DNA of 64,000 bases from Rhizobium sp. CC-YZS058 (GCF_034720595.1 NZ_JAYESJ010000001.1:2878001-2942000), one strand, 5' to 3'. Positions 9,234-18,385 are shown, counted from the first letter of the stretch. Notes: generated by a model from the letters alone, not told the origin. A program made the numbers and translations.

Positions 9234-10607
9234 ATGGCCCGCGATACCACCGACCAGACGCCGGTAACCTCCCTCTCCGAGCTGACAGAGTATCTGGCCG
9301 GCGGATGCAAGCCCGAAGAGGCGTTCCGCATCGGCACCGAGCACGAGAAATTCGTCTTCTACCGCGCCGACAACAGCCCCGTGCCCTATGCCGGCGCGCG
9401 CGGCATCCTGGCGCTGCTGGAGGGCATGCAGGCTCGCACCGGCTGGGATCCGATCATCGACGCCGGCAACCTGATCGGCCTCGTTTCGCCGACCGGCGCC
9501 GGCGCGATCTCGCTGGAACCGGGCGGACAGTTCGAGCTCTCCGGCGCGCCGCTGGAGACACTCCACCAGACCTGTGCGGAATCGAACGGCCACCTCGCCA
9601 TGCTGCGCGAGATCGCCGAACCGCTCGGCATCCGCTTCCTCGGCATGGGCGGCAGCCCGAAATGGACGCTGGCGGACACGCCGCGCATGCCGAAATCGCG
9701 CTACGACATCATGACCCGCTACATGCCGAAGGTTGGCAGCCAGGGGCTCGACATGATGTACCGCACCTGCACGATCCAGGTGAACCTCGACTTCTCCTCC
9801 GAAGCCGACATGGCGGCCAAGATGCGCACCTCGCTGAAGCTGCAGCCGCTCGCGACCGCGCTCTTCGCCAGTTCGCCCTTTACCGAGGGCAAGCCGAATG
9901 GCCTCCTGTCCTGGCGCGGCGAGATCTGGCGCGACACGGACAACCAGCGCGCCGGCGTGCTCGACGCCGTCTTCCGCCCCGATTTCGGCTTTGCCGACTA
10001 TGTGGAGTGGGCGCTGGACGTGCCGATGTATTTCGTGGTGCGCGATGGGCGCTATCACGACTGTACCCACGTCACCTTCCGCCAGTTCCTGAACGGGGCG
10101 CTGAAGGACGAGCTCTCCGACCCGACGCCCAATATGGGCGACTGGACGAACCATCTCTCCACCCTGTTCCCCGATGTGCGGCTGAAGCGTTTTCTGGAAA
10201 TGCGCGGAGCCGATGGCGGGCCGTGGCGGCGGATCTGCGCCCTGCCCGCCTTCTGGGTCGGTCTGCTCTATGATGCCGATGCGCTTGCCGGCGCCGATGC
10301 GCTGACCGCAGGCTGGACGCATGCCGAGGTCGTCGCCTTGCGCGATGCCGCGCCGGCCAAGGGTCTTTCGGCCGAAATCGCCGGCCGCAGCCTGCACGAG
10401 ATCGGCCGCGAGGTCGTGGCGCTTTCCAAGGCCGGACTGCAGCGCCGCGCCCGGCTGAACGGCGACGGCATGGACGAAAGCATTTTCCTTCTTCCGGTCG
10501 AAGAGGTGCTGGCCAAGCGGGCGACGCTCGCCGAAGACATGCTGGCGCGCTATCACGGCGCCTGGAACGGCTCGGTGGAACCGGTCTTTGCCGACTACCA
10601 GTATTGA
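9234..10607 (+). CDS. gshA: Glutamate-cysteine ligase, plant/alphaproteobacterial type
   Basis: This 457-residue enzyme performs the first, ATP-dependent step of glutathione synthesis. It has the GCS2 family features: GTEHEKFVFYRADNSPVPY near the N-terminus, GLVSPTGAGAISLEPGGQFE, and YDIMTRYMPKVGSQGLDMMY. This class is the one shared by plants and alphaproteobacteria rather than the gammaproteobacterial GshA. The start is at MARDTTDQTPV; the in-frame sequence upstream is not conserved-looking. Regulation is not apparent from the short upstream region. Confidence 0.94.
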   Translation: MARDTTDQTPVTSLSELTEYLAGGCKPEEAFRIGTEHEKFVFYRADNSPVPYAGARGILALLEGMQARTGWDPIIDAGNLIGLVSPTGAGAISLEPGGQFELSGAPLETLHQTCAESNGHLAMLREIAEPLGIRFLGMGGSPKWTLADTPRMPKSRYDIMTRYMPKVGSQGLDMMYRTCTIQVNLDFSSEADMAAKMRTSLKLQPLATALFASSPFTEGKPNGLLSWRGEIWRDTDNQRAGVLDAVFRPDFGFADYVEWALDVPMYFVVRDGRYHDCTHVTFRQFLNGALKDELSDPTPNMGDWTNHLSTLFPDVRLKRFLEMRGADGGPWRRICALPAFWVGLLYDADALAGADALTAGWTHAEVVALRDAAPAKGLSAEIAGRSLHEIGREVVALSKAGLQRRARLNGDGMDESIFLLPVEEVLAKRATLAEDMLARYHGAWNGSVEPVFADYQY

Positions 10608-10694
10608 CAGCTTTCGCGCATAAACCGATTTCCTCGCTGCCAATTCCCTTTATAGTGCAGGCCATCCACTGGCCGGCACGGAAGGAATGCGCGC

Positions 10695-11504
10695 ATGATC
10701 CCGCTTTTTGACATGATGATGCAGGCTCAGGACGGGCGCGCGATCGACATCATGGCCAAGCAATATGGGCTGGCCCAGGAACAGATGGCGCGGGCCATGG
10801 CAGCCCTGATGCCCGCCTTCTCCGCCGGGCTGAAGACAAAGGCGACCAACCCCTATGATTTCGGCTCCTTTCTGACGGCCATGGGCCAGGCAAACTATGC
10901 CCGCTATTTCGAGGACCTGACCAAGGCCTTTACGCCGCAGGGCATAGCCGACGGCAATGCCGCACTCCTTTCCCTGTTCGGCTCGCCGGAGACGGCCCGC
11001 GCGGTGGCGGAACAGGCCGCGCGCCTGACCGGCATCGGCCAGGACATCTACCAGTCGATGATGCCGGCGGTGGCGAACGCCCTGATGGGCGGGCTCTTCA
11101 AGCAGGCGACGGGCCAGATGAAACCGCCCGCTTCCGACGCGAACCCGTTCGGCGCGGCGATGCAGAGCTGGCTCGAGGCCGCCGGCTTCAGCCGCAAGCC
11201 GGAGACGACCGCACCGATGACGCCCTTCGACAACCCCTTCACGCAGGCGATGCAGGCCTTCTTCACGCCGCCGAAGGCGGAGGAGAAGCCGAAGGCCGCC
11301 CCCGACATGTTCGCCATGAACCCGTTCATGAAAGCCTTTCAGGACATGATGGTCTCGGCGTCCGCCGCACCCAAGGCAGCGGAGCCGCCGCCGGCCAAGG
11401 GACCAATGGTCGACATGGTCAATGCCATGTTCGACAGCGGGATCGAGGTGCAGAAGGAATATCAGAAGGCGATCGACACGCTCTTCACCCGGTTCAAGAG
11501 CTGA
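10695..11504 (+). CDS. DUF937 domain-containing protein
   Basis: This 269-residue protein starts after GAAGGA. The N-terminal third (MIPLFDMMMQAQDGRAIDIM to about residue 130) matches the helical DUF937 pattern. The rest is low-complexity, Ala/Pro/Lys-rich with repeated Asn-Pro-Phe motifs (DANPFGAAMQSW, DNPFTQAMQAFF, MNPFMKAFQDMM) and ends in a helix (FDSGIEVQKEYQKAIDTLF). No signal peptide or membrane segment is seen. The biological role is unknown. The three NPF-type repeats are unusual and might be a short interaction motif. Confidence 0.8.
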   Translation: MIPLFDMMMQAQDGRAIDIMAKQYGLAQEQMARAMAALMPAFSAGLKTKATNPYDFGSFLTAMGQANYARYFEDLTKAFTPQGIADGNAALLSLFGSPETARAVAEQAARLTGIGQDIYQSMMPAVANALMGGLFKQATGQMKPPASDANPFGAAMQSWLEAAGFSRKPETTAPMTPFDNPFTQAMQAFFTPPKAEEKPKAAPDMFAMNPFMKAFQDMMVSASAAPKAAEPPPAKGPMVDMVNAMFDSGIEVQKEYQKAIDTLFTRFKS

Positions 11505-11532
11505 GGGTCGCGCCGTCTCGCGCCGAAAAAAT

Positions 11533-11555
11533 CCCGGCGCCGGCTGGGTGCCGGG
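11533..11555 (-). terminator. Intrinsic terminator for the DUF1127 gene
   Basis: On the minus strand CCCGGCACC and GGCGCCGGG pair around CAGCC (one G-T/A type mismatch) and are followed by ATTTTTTC. It lies about 130 bp after the DUF1127 stop. Confidence 0.6.
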
Positions 11556-11683
11556 CCGGGTCAGGTGGCAGGGGACGTTTGGCTCTCACCCTGCGGGGCT
11601 CTCTGCCCGGCAGGCCGGGCAAGGATGGGAAGTGGGTCTCTCCTCTCCTCTGAAAGACAGCGCAACGCGCGGGCAGATGCCGC

Positions 11684-11965
11684 TCAGCGGCGCGCCTCGC
11701 GATAGAAGAGCGCGGCGCGGTTGCGGGCGGCGATGGTCAGCGCGCCGGAGGGATCCTGCAGCAGCGACGCCGACAAGGCATCGCGCAGCTCGACCCGCGT
11801 CAGCCCGATATCGGCGAGCTGGTTGTCGGTCAGCTCCGTCAGGCGCGCGGTCTTTCGCCGATTGCCAAGCACATGCCAGAGCCGCGCCACTGCCTGGAGA
11901 ACATCCCGCAGAGCGGGCCTGCGTCCGGCGAAGATGCTGGTGGGGGCAAAGCTGGTCGTGCGCAT
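11684..11965 (-). CDS. DUF1127 domain small protein
   Basis: This 93-residue basic protein starts at MRTTSFAPTSIFAGRR after an ACAGGAG ribosome site. The DUF1127 motif is at residues 36-62 (RRKTARLTELTDNQLADIGL followed by TRVEL). In Agrobacterium and Rhodobacter, DUF1127 proteins are small regulators affecting RNA metabolism, phosphate or stress responses. The long C-terminal segment (SGALTIAARNRAALFYREARR) follows the motif. It is transcribed away from the LysR gene at 12140, sharing a roughly 175 bp divergent region, so LysR control is plausible but unproven. Confidence 0.85.
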   Translation of the reverse strand: MRTTSFAPTSIFAGRRPALRDVLQAVARLWHVLGNRRKTARLTELTDNQLADIGLTRVELRDALSASLLQDPSGALTIAARNRAALFYREARR

Positions 11966-12139
11966 GGGGGTCACTCCTGTTGCAAGGCACGAAAAATCGA
12001 TCCGCGAACGGAGACCATCCACGGTTGCTGGTGGCGTCGGGCATTCTCTGCTTGACGGTTGCAGTGTCGCGAAAGAGTATTGATCAGTCCAACGAATGTT
12101 TTTAATGTAATTCATCAAACTCACTGATAGGCGCCGCCC

Positions 12140-13090
12140 ATGTCGTCTCCGCTCGACCTCGACCAGCTCCAGACCTTCGTGGCCATTGCCGATACCGGCA
12201 GCTTCACGCGCGCCGCCGACCGCGTGTTCAAGACGCAATCGGCCGTCTCGATGCAGATGCGTCGTCTGGAAGAGCGGATCGGCAAGGCGCTTTTCACCAA
12301 GGACGGGCGCGGCAACCGGCTGACGCTGGAGGGGGAAAAGCTTCTCAACTATGCACGGCGCATGATCCGCCTCAACAACGAGGCCGTGGCCGCCTTCGAC
12401 GACAATCGGCTGGAAGGCACGCTGCGCATCGGTACGCCCGATGATTATGCCGACCGCTATATCCCGGAAATCATCGCCCGTTTCGCCAAGACCCATCCCA
12501 ATGTCGAGCTCTATATCGTCTGCGAGCCCTCGGTCGATCTGTCGGAGAAGATGGCGCGCGGCGATCTCGATATCGCGCTCGTCACCCATTCGCCGCGCGC
12601 CCGTGCCTCGGATGTCGTGCGGACCGAGCCGCTTTGCTGGGTGGCGTCCAACAGCCACCCCCTGCCCGAACATGCGCCGGTGCCGCTCGCGGTCGGCAAG
12701 CGGGATTGCCAGTGGCGGCAGGCCGCCTGCGCGTCGCTGGATGCGACGGGCAAGGACTACAACATCCTCTTCACCAGCTGGTCCTCCACCGTCATCGCCG
12801 CCGCGGTGCTGGCCGGCATGGCGGTCTCGGTCATGCCGGAATCGGCGTTGCGCAGCGGCATGAAGGTGCTGACACAGGCCGACGGCTTTCCGCCGCTCGC
12901 CCCGGTGCAGATCGGCATCATGAAGCGGCCGGGCCTCTCGCCCTCGCTGTCCAGCGCCATCACCAACCACATCACCGCCTGCCTGGACAACATCTCGCTG
13001 CCCTCGGCGGACGAAGATCTCGACGTCAACGTCCGCCCCCTCTCCCGCCAGTCGCGCCTGCGGCAGGGGCAGTTGCTGGCCGGGTGGTAG
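12140..13090 (+). CDS. LysR-family transcriptional regulator
   Basis: This 316-residue protein has an N-terminal winged helix-turn-helix (LDQLQTFVAIADTGSFTRAA to about residue 65) and a LysR substrate-binding domain from about residue 95 (LEGTLRIGTPDDYADRYIPE). LysR regulators bind near divergent promoters and respond to a small ligand. The divergent neighbour is the DUF1127 gene. The effector is unknown, and no catabolic operon is attached. The Ser/Asp-rich C-terminus (SADEDLDVNVRPLSRQSRLR) is not part of the core fold. Confidence 0.9.
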   Translation: MSSPLDLDQLQTFVAIADTGSFTRAADRVFKTQSAVSMQMRRLEERIGKALFTKDGRGNRLTLEGEKLLNYARRMIRLNNEAVAAFDDNRLEGTLRIGTPDDYADRYIPEIIARFAKTHPNVELYIVCEPSVDLSEKMARGDLDIALVTHSPRARASDVVRTEPLCWVASNSHPLPEHAPVPLAVGKRDCQWRQAACASLDATGKDYNILFTSWSSTVIAAAVLAGMAVSVMPESALRSGMKVLTQADGFPPLAPVQIGIMKRPGLSPSLSSAITNHITACLDNISLPSADEDLDVNVRPLSRQSRLRQGQLLAGW

Positions 13091-13193
13091 CAAGGCTCAA
13101 GCAGCCGATGCGACCTCGGCGGCGATGGCCCCTCGTGTCCGCGCAAAACCCCATGGGACGCGAAGCCGGAACAGCTGATCGGACCGCGGCAGC

Positions 13194-13583
13194 ATGACAG
13201 GTGAGCCGCTTCTCACCCGCGCCCGACGGGCGGCCCGCCACCTCAAGAGAGAGGTCGTCGCGCTCTGGTTCGCGGCCCGCGATCCGCGCACGCCGTGGCT
13301 GGCGAAGCTCGTGGCCGCTGCGGTTGCCGCCTACGCACTCTCGCCCATCGACCTCATTCCCGACGTCATCCCCGTGCTCGGGCTTCTCGACGATCTGCTG
13401 ATCGTGCCCCTCGGCATCCTCCTTGCCCTGCGGCTCGTGCCCCATCAGCTGATGGAGGAGGCGCGCGCAAAGGCGGCGGCGCAGGCTGAACGGCCTGTCA
13501 GCCGGGGCGGACTGGTGGCGATCGTCGCCATCTGGCTGGCAGCGGCGGGCGGAACTGCGTGGTGGCTCCTGCGGGCAAGTTGA
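13194..13583 (+). CDS. YkvA-like DUF1232 membrane protein
   Basis: This 129-residue protein contains the DUF1232 core ([20 protein letters not shown] followed by [14 protein letters not shown]) at about residues 33-70 and a second hydrophobic helix near the C-terminus ([20 protein letters not shown]). DUF1232 proteins are short, widespread membrane proteins without a defined role. The ribosome site before ATG 13194 is weak (CGGCAGC). It lies about 100 bp after the LysR gene and converges on katA. Confidence 0.85.
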   Translation: MTGEPLLTRARRAARHLKREVVALWFAARDPRTPWLAKLVAAAVAAYALSPIDLIPDVIPVLGLLDDLLIVPLGILLALRLVPHQLMEEARAKAAAQAERPVSRGGLVAIVAIWLAAAGGTAWWLLRAS

Positions 13584-13762
13584 ACGTCCGCCCCTCCGTC
13601 ATCAGCGCAGAGAGGGCCTTCCGCCGAAGGCGGGCGCAAGGCGCAGGACCGTGTTGCTTCAGGCTAGGACGAGGCGAGGTTTGGTTTCTCCGCCACCAAA
13701 ACCTCCTCTCGGCTGCGACAAGGAATGCCGCCTGAGACCCGCTCGCACTCACCAAAACGCAA

Positions 13763-13794
13763 AAACGCCGGGGATGCTGCCACCCCCGGCGTTT
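13763..13794 (-). terminator. Intrinsic terminator of katA
   Basis: On the minus strand AACGCCGGGG pairs with CCCCGGCGTT around a roughly 10-nt loop and is followed by TTTGCGTTTT. It sits 20 bp after the catalase stop. The stem is symmetrical, so it may also stop transcription from DUF1232. Confidence 0.85.
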
Positions 13795-13814
13795 GATGTC
13801 ATGACAGAGCCCGA

Positions 13815-15311
13815 TTACTCGGCAGCGGCCGGCTGGTCGGCGCTGATCGTGTCGGCGGTGTAGCCATGCGCCTTTTCGAGCGCGGCGCGGACGCCGGCCT
13901 CGTAATCGGGGTGCACGCGCTTGAAGTGGCCGAGCTGGCGCTCGACGATGAAGCCCGGAACGCCACCCATGGCGGCGGCGATGTTGGAGAACAGGCGGGC
14001 CTTCTGCTCGGCGCTGAACAGGTTGAACAGCGCACGCGGCTGGCCGTAATCATCATTGCCGTCGCGATGATTGAAGCGGGCCATGTCGCCATCGATCCTG
14101 AGCGGCGGTTCCTTGGCGGCCGGCGCTTCGGCCGGGCCGTTGAAGGAGTTCGGCTCGTAATAGGCGTCCGGATTGCCGGTGCGGATGCCGCCGAACGTGT
14201 TCATCTGGCCGTCGCGATGGTAGTGATGCACCGGGCACTTCGGCTGGTTGACCGGAATATGCTCGTAATGCGTGCCCAAGCGGTGGCGGTGCGCATCCGC
14301 GTAGGAGAAGACGCGGGCCTGCAGCATCTTGTCCGGCGAGAAGCCGATGCCCGGAACGATGTTCGAGGGCGAGAAGGCGGCGTTCTCGATCTCGGCGAAA
14401 TAGTTCTCGGGATTGCGATTCAGCTCCAGCACGCCGACATCGATCGGCGGGTACTCGCTGTGCGGCCAGACCTTGGTCAGGTCGAACGGGTTGTAGCTGG
14501 TCTTTTCGGCATCCATTTCCGGCATGATCTGAACCTGGACGGTCCAGCGCGGATAATTGCCCTCCTCGATCGCGCCGAACAGCGCTTCCTGGTAGCTTTC
14601 GCGCGTCTTGCCGATGACGGTCTCGGCTTCCTCGTTCGTGTAGAACTTGTGGCCGTGCTGGGTCTTGAAGTGGAACTTGACCCAGTAGCGCTCGCCGGCA
14701 TCGTTCCAGAAGGAGAAGGTGTGCGAGCCGTAGCCGTTCATGTGCAGCGGCGACACCGGACAGCCGCGGTCGGACATCAGGATCGTCACCTGATGCAGGC
14801 TTTCCGGCGACAGCGACCAGAAGTCCCACATGGCGGTGGCGGAGCGCAGATTGGTCTTCGGGTGGCGCTTCTGCGTGTGGATGAAGTCCGGGAACTTGTA
14901 GGGATCGCGGACGAAGAAGACCGGCGTGTTGTTGCCGACCAGATCCCAGTTGCCTTCCGAGGTGTAGAACTTGAGTGCGAAGCCGCGCACGTCGCGCTCG
15001 GCGTCGGCAGCACCCTGCTCACCGGCTACGGTGGAGAAGCGGGCGAGCATGGGGGTCTCGGCGCCCGGCTGGAAGACGGCCGCCTTCGTGTATTTGGAAA
15101 TGTCGCCGGTGATCTTCAGCGTGCCATAGGCACCCCAGCCCTTGGCATGGACGGCGCGTTCCGGAATGCGCTCGCGGTTCTGATGCGCCAGCTTCTCGAT
15201 CAGCTGGTAATCCTGCAGCATGATGCCGCCACGCGGGCCGGCCGTCAGCGAATTCTGGTTGTCCGGCACCGGTGCGCCGGCCGTGGTGGTCATTGTCGGG
15301 CGATCGGTCAT
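13815..15311 (-). CDS. katA: Monofunctional heme catalase
   Basis: This 498-residue small-subunit (clade 3-like) catalase decomposes hydrogen peroxide. The essential His is in [16 protein letters not shown], the distal Asn in [20 protein letters not shown], and the heme-ligand Tyr in [14 protein letters not shown]. The NADPH-binding-type core is of normal length. The start is [12 protein letters not shown] at 15311. It is divergent from oxyR across 189 bp, the classic arrangement for peroxide-induced katA. A strong terminator follows. Confidence 0.96.
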   Translation of the reverse strand: MTDRPTMTTTAGAPVPDNQNSLTAGPRGGIMLQDYQLIEKLAHQNRERIPERAVHAKGWGAYGTLKITGDISKYTKAAVFQPGAETPMLARFSTVAGEQGAADAERDVRGFALKFYTSEGNWDLVGNNTPVFFVRDPYKFPDFIHTQKRHPKTNLRSATAMWDFWSLSPESLHQVTILMSDRGCPVSPLHMNGYGSHTFSFWNDAGERYWVKFHFKTQHGHKFYTNEEAETVIGKTRESYQEALFGAIEEGNYPRWTVQVQIMPEMDAEKTSYNPFDLTKVWPHSEYPPIDVGVLELNRNPENYFAEIENAAFSPSNIVPGIGFSPDKMLQARVFSYADAHRHRLGTHYEHIPVNQPKCPVHHYHRDGQMNTFGGIRTGNPDAYYEPNSFNGPAEAPAAKEPPLRIDGDMARFNHRDGNDDYGQPRALFNLFSAEQKARLFSNIAAAMGGVPGFIVERQLGHFKRVHPDYEAGVRAALEKAHGYTADTISADQPAAAE

Positions 15312-15500
15312 TGCCAATTTCCTCTTCTTCCTGTGCGGGACCGGCGCGAGCCGGCAGGACCATGGATATCCCTCCATCGCGGCGCGCGCATGGCAGCGCG
15401 CAAGGCGGCGATGGCCTCAGACATGGCCCTGTGCTTATCGCATCGCTGTGTTATAATTTCCAATCGTATTTGATGAAAGCGACGATAGGTTTTTCCGATC
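15312..15500. promoter_or_regulatory. katA-oxyR divergent promoter region
   Basis: The 189 bp between the two divergent starts must hold both promoters. The AT-rich stretch around 15437-15495 (TTATAATTTCC, TCGTATTTGATG, CGATAGGTTTTT) is the likely core and contains ATAG/ATCG-type half-sites reminiscent of OxyR sites. A full, regularly spaced OxyR tetramer site could not be read with confidence. Control by OxyR is inferred from the arrangement. Confidence 0.55.
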
Positions 15501-16400
15501 ATGCCAACCGTTCGGCAGATGCGCTATTTCGAGGCGCTGGCGACAGCCCGCCACTTCGGCCGCGCCGCAGAGGCGGTCAATGTCAGCCAGCCCGCGCTGT
15601 CCGCCCAGATCGCGGAGATGGAGAAGGCGCTGGGGGTCACCCTGTTCGAGCGCCAGCGCGCCGGCGCCAGGCTGACGACCGAGGGCGAGGCGCTGCTGCC
15701 GGAAATCCGTGCGATCCTCGCCGCCATCGATGGGCTCTATCAGCGCACGCGCCAGGCCTCGGGCATTCTCATCGGACGCCTGAAGGTCGGCATCATCCCG
15801 ACCGTCGCTCCCTATCTCGTGCCGCGGCTGATCCCCCTTCTCAAGCACCGCTACCCGCGGCTCGAGGTGGAGCTGCGCGAAACGCTGACCTCCACCTGCA
15901 TCGACGACGTCAAGGCCAACCGGCTCGACTGCGCGATCATCGCGCTTCCCCACCGCGACGAGGCGCTGGAGGCGGAGGAGCTTTTTCGCGACCGGTTCCT
16001 GATCGCCAGCTCCGAGGACGAGCAGACCGTTCTCCTTTCGCCGATGAGCGAGGCGGAGGTGAATCTCGACCGGCTGCTGCTGCTGGAGGAAGGGCACTGC
16101 CTGCGCGACCAGGCGCTCGCCGTCTGCGGCACGGCCGCAGGGCGGCGGGTCGCCAATTACGGCGCCACCTCCATGGCGACGCTCCTGCAGATGGTCAGCC
16201 ACGGCATGGGCATCACGCTGATCCCGGAAATCGCGGTCAAGGAAGAGCGCGGCCGAAACCGCATGCGCATCGTCCCCTTCGCCGAGCCGCAGCCGGCCCG
16301 CACCATCGGCCTCATCTGGCGCCACCGCACCCGCCGCACCGGCGACTATCGGGCGCTGGCGGAGGCAGGCAGGGAAGCGGCAAAAGGGTTGCTGGAATAG
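15501..16400 (+). CDS. oxyR: OxyR-type hydrogen peroxide-sensing LysR regulator
   Basis: This 299-residue LysR protein has the N-terminal HTH (MRYFEALATARHFGRAAEAV) followed by VSQPALSAQIAEMEKALGV. The two redox Cys of OxyR are recognisable: one in EEGHCLRDQALAVC (both Cys near residues 198-207). OxyR forms a disulfide under peroxide and activates catalase genes. It is divergent from katA. LHPVRETEEF-type identity cannot be measured here, but context and the Cys pair support the call strongly. Confidence 0.92.
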   Translation: MPTVRQMRYFEALATARHFGRAAEAVNVSQPALSAQIAEMEKALGVTLFERQRAGARLTTEGEALLPEIRAILAAIDGLYQRTRQASGILIGRLKVGIIPTVAPYLVPRLIPLLKHRYPRLEVELRETLTSTCIDDVKANRLDCAIIALPHRDEALEAEELFRDRFLIASSEDEQTVLLSPMSEAEVNLDRLLLLEEGHCLRDQALAVCGTAAGRRVANYGATSMATLLQMVSHGMGITLIPEIAVKEERGRNRMRIVPFAEPQPARTIGLIWRHRTRRTGDYRALAEAGREAAKGLLE

Positions 16401-16466
16401 AATCCAAGCGCTAGCCTCAATTGAAAACCATGATGACTTTCTTTATTATAAAGTACGACCCTCTCT

Positions 16467-16553
16467 TTCCGAAGCAAAGGGCTGGCGGAGCTCTTCAACA
16501 CGGGACGGACGCGGCGTGTTGCGCCCGCGCCTCATAGGCGGATCCTGCTTTGA
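16467..16553 (+). pseudogene. higB: Relic of a HigB-type toxin gene
   Basis: One frame reads FRSKGLAELFNTGRTRRV then APAPHRRILL and stops at TGA 16551-16553. This matches the first quarter of RelE-superfamily HigB toxins (FRxKGLxxLFxTGxTRRI...). There is no usable start codon immediately upstream, the frame stop TAA lies about 15 bp before, and the remaining two thirds of the toxin, including the catalytic C-terminus, is missing. It lies 27 bp upstream of an intact higA, the normal higBA order. The toxin has been lost and the antitoxin kept. Confidence 0.75.
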
Positions 16554-16580
16554 GCGCTTCGCCTTGCGGAGGGAGAAACC

Positions 16581-16883
16581 ATGCCGAACGAAGAGGTAAC
16601 ACAGGAGCGTTGCCCCTCGCATCCTGGCCTTCTTCTCGAAGAGATCATCGCCGCAACCGGGCGATCGAAGACGGATGTCGCGAACCTGCTCGGCATGCCG
16701 CGCCAGCAGCTGATCGACATACTCAAGCAGCGTCGCCCCATCTCGCCGGCCGTCGCAGCTCGGCTCGGCAGGATGTTCGGCGATGGCGCGGCAATCTGGC
16801 TACGCATGCAGGCCGCGCATGACGCCTGGCGAGCGGAACGCGATGTCGATACATCGGCGATCCCACGGCTCACTGCCCGCTAA
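16581..16883 (+). CDS. higA: HigA-family antitoxin, orphan
   Basis: This 100-residue XRE-type DNA-binding protein starts after GGAGGGAG. The N-terminus PSHPGLLLEEIIAATGRSKT is the HigA signature (HPGxxLxExxxxxG). The helix-turn-helix is at about residues 30-60 (DVANLLGMPRQQLIDILKQR followed by RPISPAVAARLGRMFGDG). HigA normally neutralises HigB and represses its own operon. The partner toxin upstream is reduced to a short fragment, so this copy may act only as a repressor or as an anti-addiction factor against related systems. Confidence 0.88.
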   Translation: MPNEEVTQERCPSHPGLLLEEIIAATGRSKTDVANLLGMPRQQLIDILKQRRPISPAVAARLGRMFGDGAAIWLRMQAAHDAWRAERDVDTSAIPRLTAR

Positions 16884-16917
16884 GCCGCCTCGCAGCCGAC
16901 GGTTCGGATATCTCGCT

Positions 16918-17817
16918 CTACCCCAGATAGGTCCTGAAAAACGCAACCGTCCGCCCCCAGGCGAGGTCAGCGGCGGGTTTGTTGTAGCGGGCGGCGGAGG
17001 TGTCGTTGTTGAAGGCATGGTTGACGCCGTCATAGACTTCGATGGTGAAGGTCTTGCCGGCCTTGGTCAGCGCCGCGCGATAGGCCTCGATGCCCGCATT
17101 GATGCGCTCGTCGAGCCCGGCATAGTGCAGGAGCAGGGGCGCCTTGATGGCGGGAACCTGATCGGCCGGCGGTTGCGCGCCGTAATAGGCGACGCCGGCG
17201 CCGAGATCGGGCGCGGCCACCGCCAGCCGGTTGACGAGCCCCCCGCCCCAGCAGAACCCCACCGCCCCCACCTTGCCATTGGTCCCATCAAGGCCGGCTA
17301 GATAGGCGATGGTCGCCTTGGCAGTCTCGACCGTCTGCGCCGGGTCGAGGGCGCCGATCTTCGTGCGGGCCTCGTCCTCATTCTCCGGCGTGCCGCCGCT
17401 CAGCGAAAGGAAATCCGGCGCCAGCGCCACGAAGCCTTCGAGCGCCATGCGGCGCGCGACATCGCGAATATGCGCGTTCAGCCCGCGATTTTCGTGAATG
17501 ACGATGACCGTCGGCAGGCGGCCTGTGGCCTCGACCGGGCGGACCAGAGTGCCGCTCATCGTGCCGGCCTCGGTGGGATAGGTGACCGTCTCGCTCTTCA
17601 GCCGCGCGTCGTCGGGCGCGACGATCGCCGCCCTTGCACCGTTTGCCGCCAGCAGCGGCGCGATCGCCGCCGCACTCGCCGCCGATCCGGTCAGCGCGGT
17701 CAGCTTCTGCATGAAGCCGCGCCGGTCGAGCGTCAGATGGGTATAGTCGTCATAGGCCTTGATCATCGCCTGCGTGATGACCGGGCCCTCGGCCTCGATT
17801 CTCGGTTCCCTGCTCAT
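16918..17817 (-). CDS. Dienelactone hydrolase family protein with Tat-like leader
   Basis: This 299-residue alpha/beta hydrolase starts at MSREPRIEAEGPVI. A twin-arginine-like motif, LDRRGFMQKLTALTG, comes at about residues 31-45, then a hydrophobic stretch ending ANGARA, so export by Tat is likely. The DLH nucleophile is Cys in GFCWGGG, with Asp in YAGLDERIN and His in NHAFNND, completing the triad. The YghX/DLH subgroup is common in proteobacteria. The substrate is unknown, and no aromatic-degradation genes are adjacent. Confidence 0.9.
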   Translation of the reverse strand: MSREPRIEAEGPVITQAMIKAYDDYTHLTLDRRGFMQKLTALTGSAASAAAIAPLLAANGARAAIVAPDDARLKSETVTYPTEAGTMSGTLVRPVEATGRLPTVIVIHENRGLNAHIRDVARRMALEGFVALAPDFLSLSGGTPENEDEARTKIGALDPAQTVETAKATIAYLAGLDGTNGKVGAVGFCWGGGLVNRLAVAAPDLGAGVAYYGAQPPADQVPAIKAPLLLHYAGLDERINAGIEAYRAALTKAGKTFTIEVYDGVNHAFNNDTSAARYNKPAADLAWGRTVAFFRTYLG

Positions 17818-17956
17818 CCGTTCCGTCCTCCACACCCCACTCTCCCCAAGCCAGACGGCCAGCGCAAAGCACAAGAGCGTGAGAGGCTTGAAGAAGGGTA
17901 GCTTTCGAAAGAACGAGCCAATGGCGTGACACTCATGTTTTAGATACGCCTACATC

Positions 17957-18385
17957 ATGCCAACCACGATCCTCTTGCACCCTCTGTCCGGCTGCGTGTC
18001 CTTCGGCCTCGTGCCGACGACACGAAGCCGAGGTGCACTGATTCAAGGGGGAGAGATCCGGCTGCTTCGAGGCGTGCATACTGGGCCACACCGTGGCTAC
18101 GGGGCGCGCCATATCTGGGCTGAACACCAAAAGGAGATGCGCAGTCTCGGCCTTCTCTTCGAAGGCGATGTTCCGGCATATGTCGCCCATATTATCAGGC
18201 CCGGGGCCCCGCTTTATTACGGTGGAGAGACGATCAGACGCGTTCGGCTCATGGCTGTGCGCGCTGCGGCGGGAACAGCCATTCTGGAGTTTCGGGAACA
18301 GCGGAACACTTCGTTCTGGTCGGTGGTCACAGCATTTTCGGCAAGTAAAAAGCACGGCACCCTGATCGGGACCGTGCTTTTTTAA
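17957..18385 (+). CDS. Possible PBECR/colicin-E5-like RNase-type protein
   Basis: This 142-residue protein belongs to no family that can be named securely. The arrangement GYGARHIWAEHQKEM...PAYVAHIIRPGAPLYY...ILEFREQRNTSFWSVVTAFSA resembles the phage-type barnase/EndoU/colicin-E5/RelE-like (PBECR) nucleases, which keep a His near the RHI motif and a terminal WSVVTAF strand. That would make it a toxin-like RNase without a visible antitoxin. The ribosome site is weak. Its last dozen codons lie inside a strong terminator hairpin, which is unusual. It sits alone between a dienelactone hydrolase and a long gap. Confidence 0.5.
   Translation: MPTTILLHPLSGCVSFGLVPTTRSRGALIQGGEIRLLRGVHTGPHRGYGARHIWAEHQKEMRSLGLLFEGDVPAYVAHIIRPGAPLYYGGETIRRVRLMAVRAAAGTAILEFREQRNTSFWSVVTAFSASKKHGTLIGTVLF
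18347..18383 (+). terminator. Intrinsic terminator overlapping the 3' end of the PBECR-like gene
   Basis: AAAAAGCACGG pairs with CCGTGCTTTTTT around a roughly 13-nt loop and ends in a T-run. The stop codon of the gene is TAA at 18383-18385, so coding and termination signals overlap. The A/T-rich arms make it potentially bidirectional. Confidence 0.85.

Noticed and set aside
13866..15473. 535-codon plus-strand frame opposite katA
   Set aside because: Mirror of the catalase coding frame; katA has all heme and active-site motifs.
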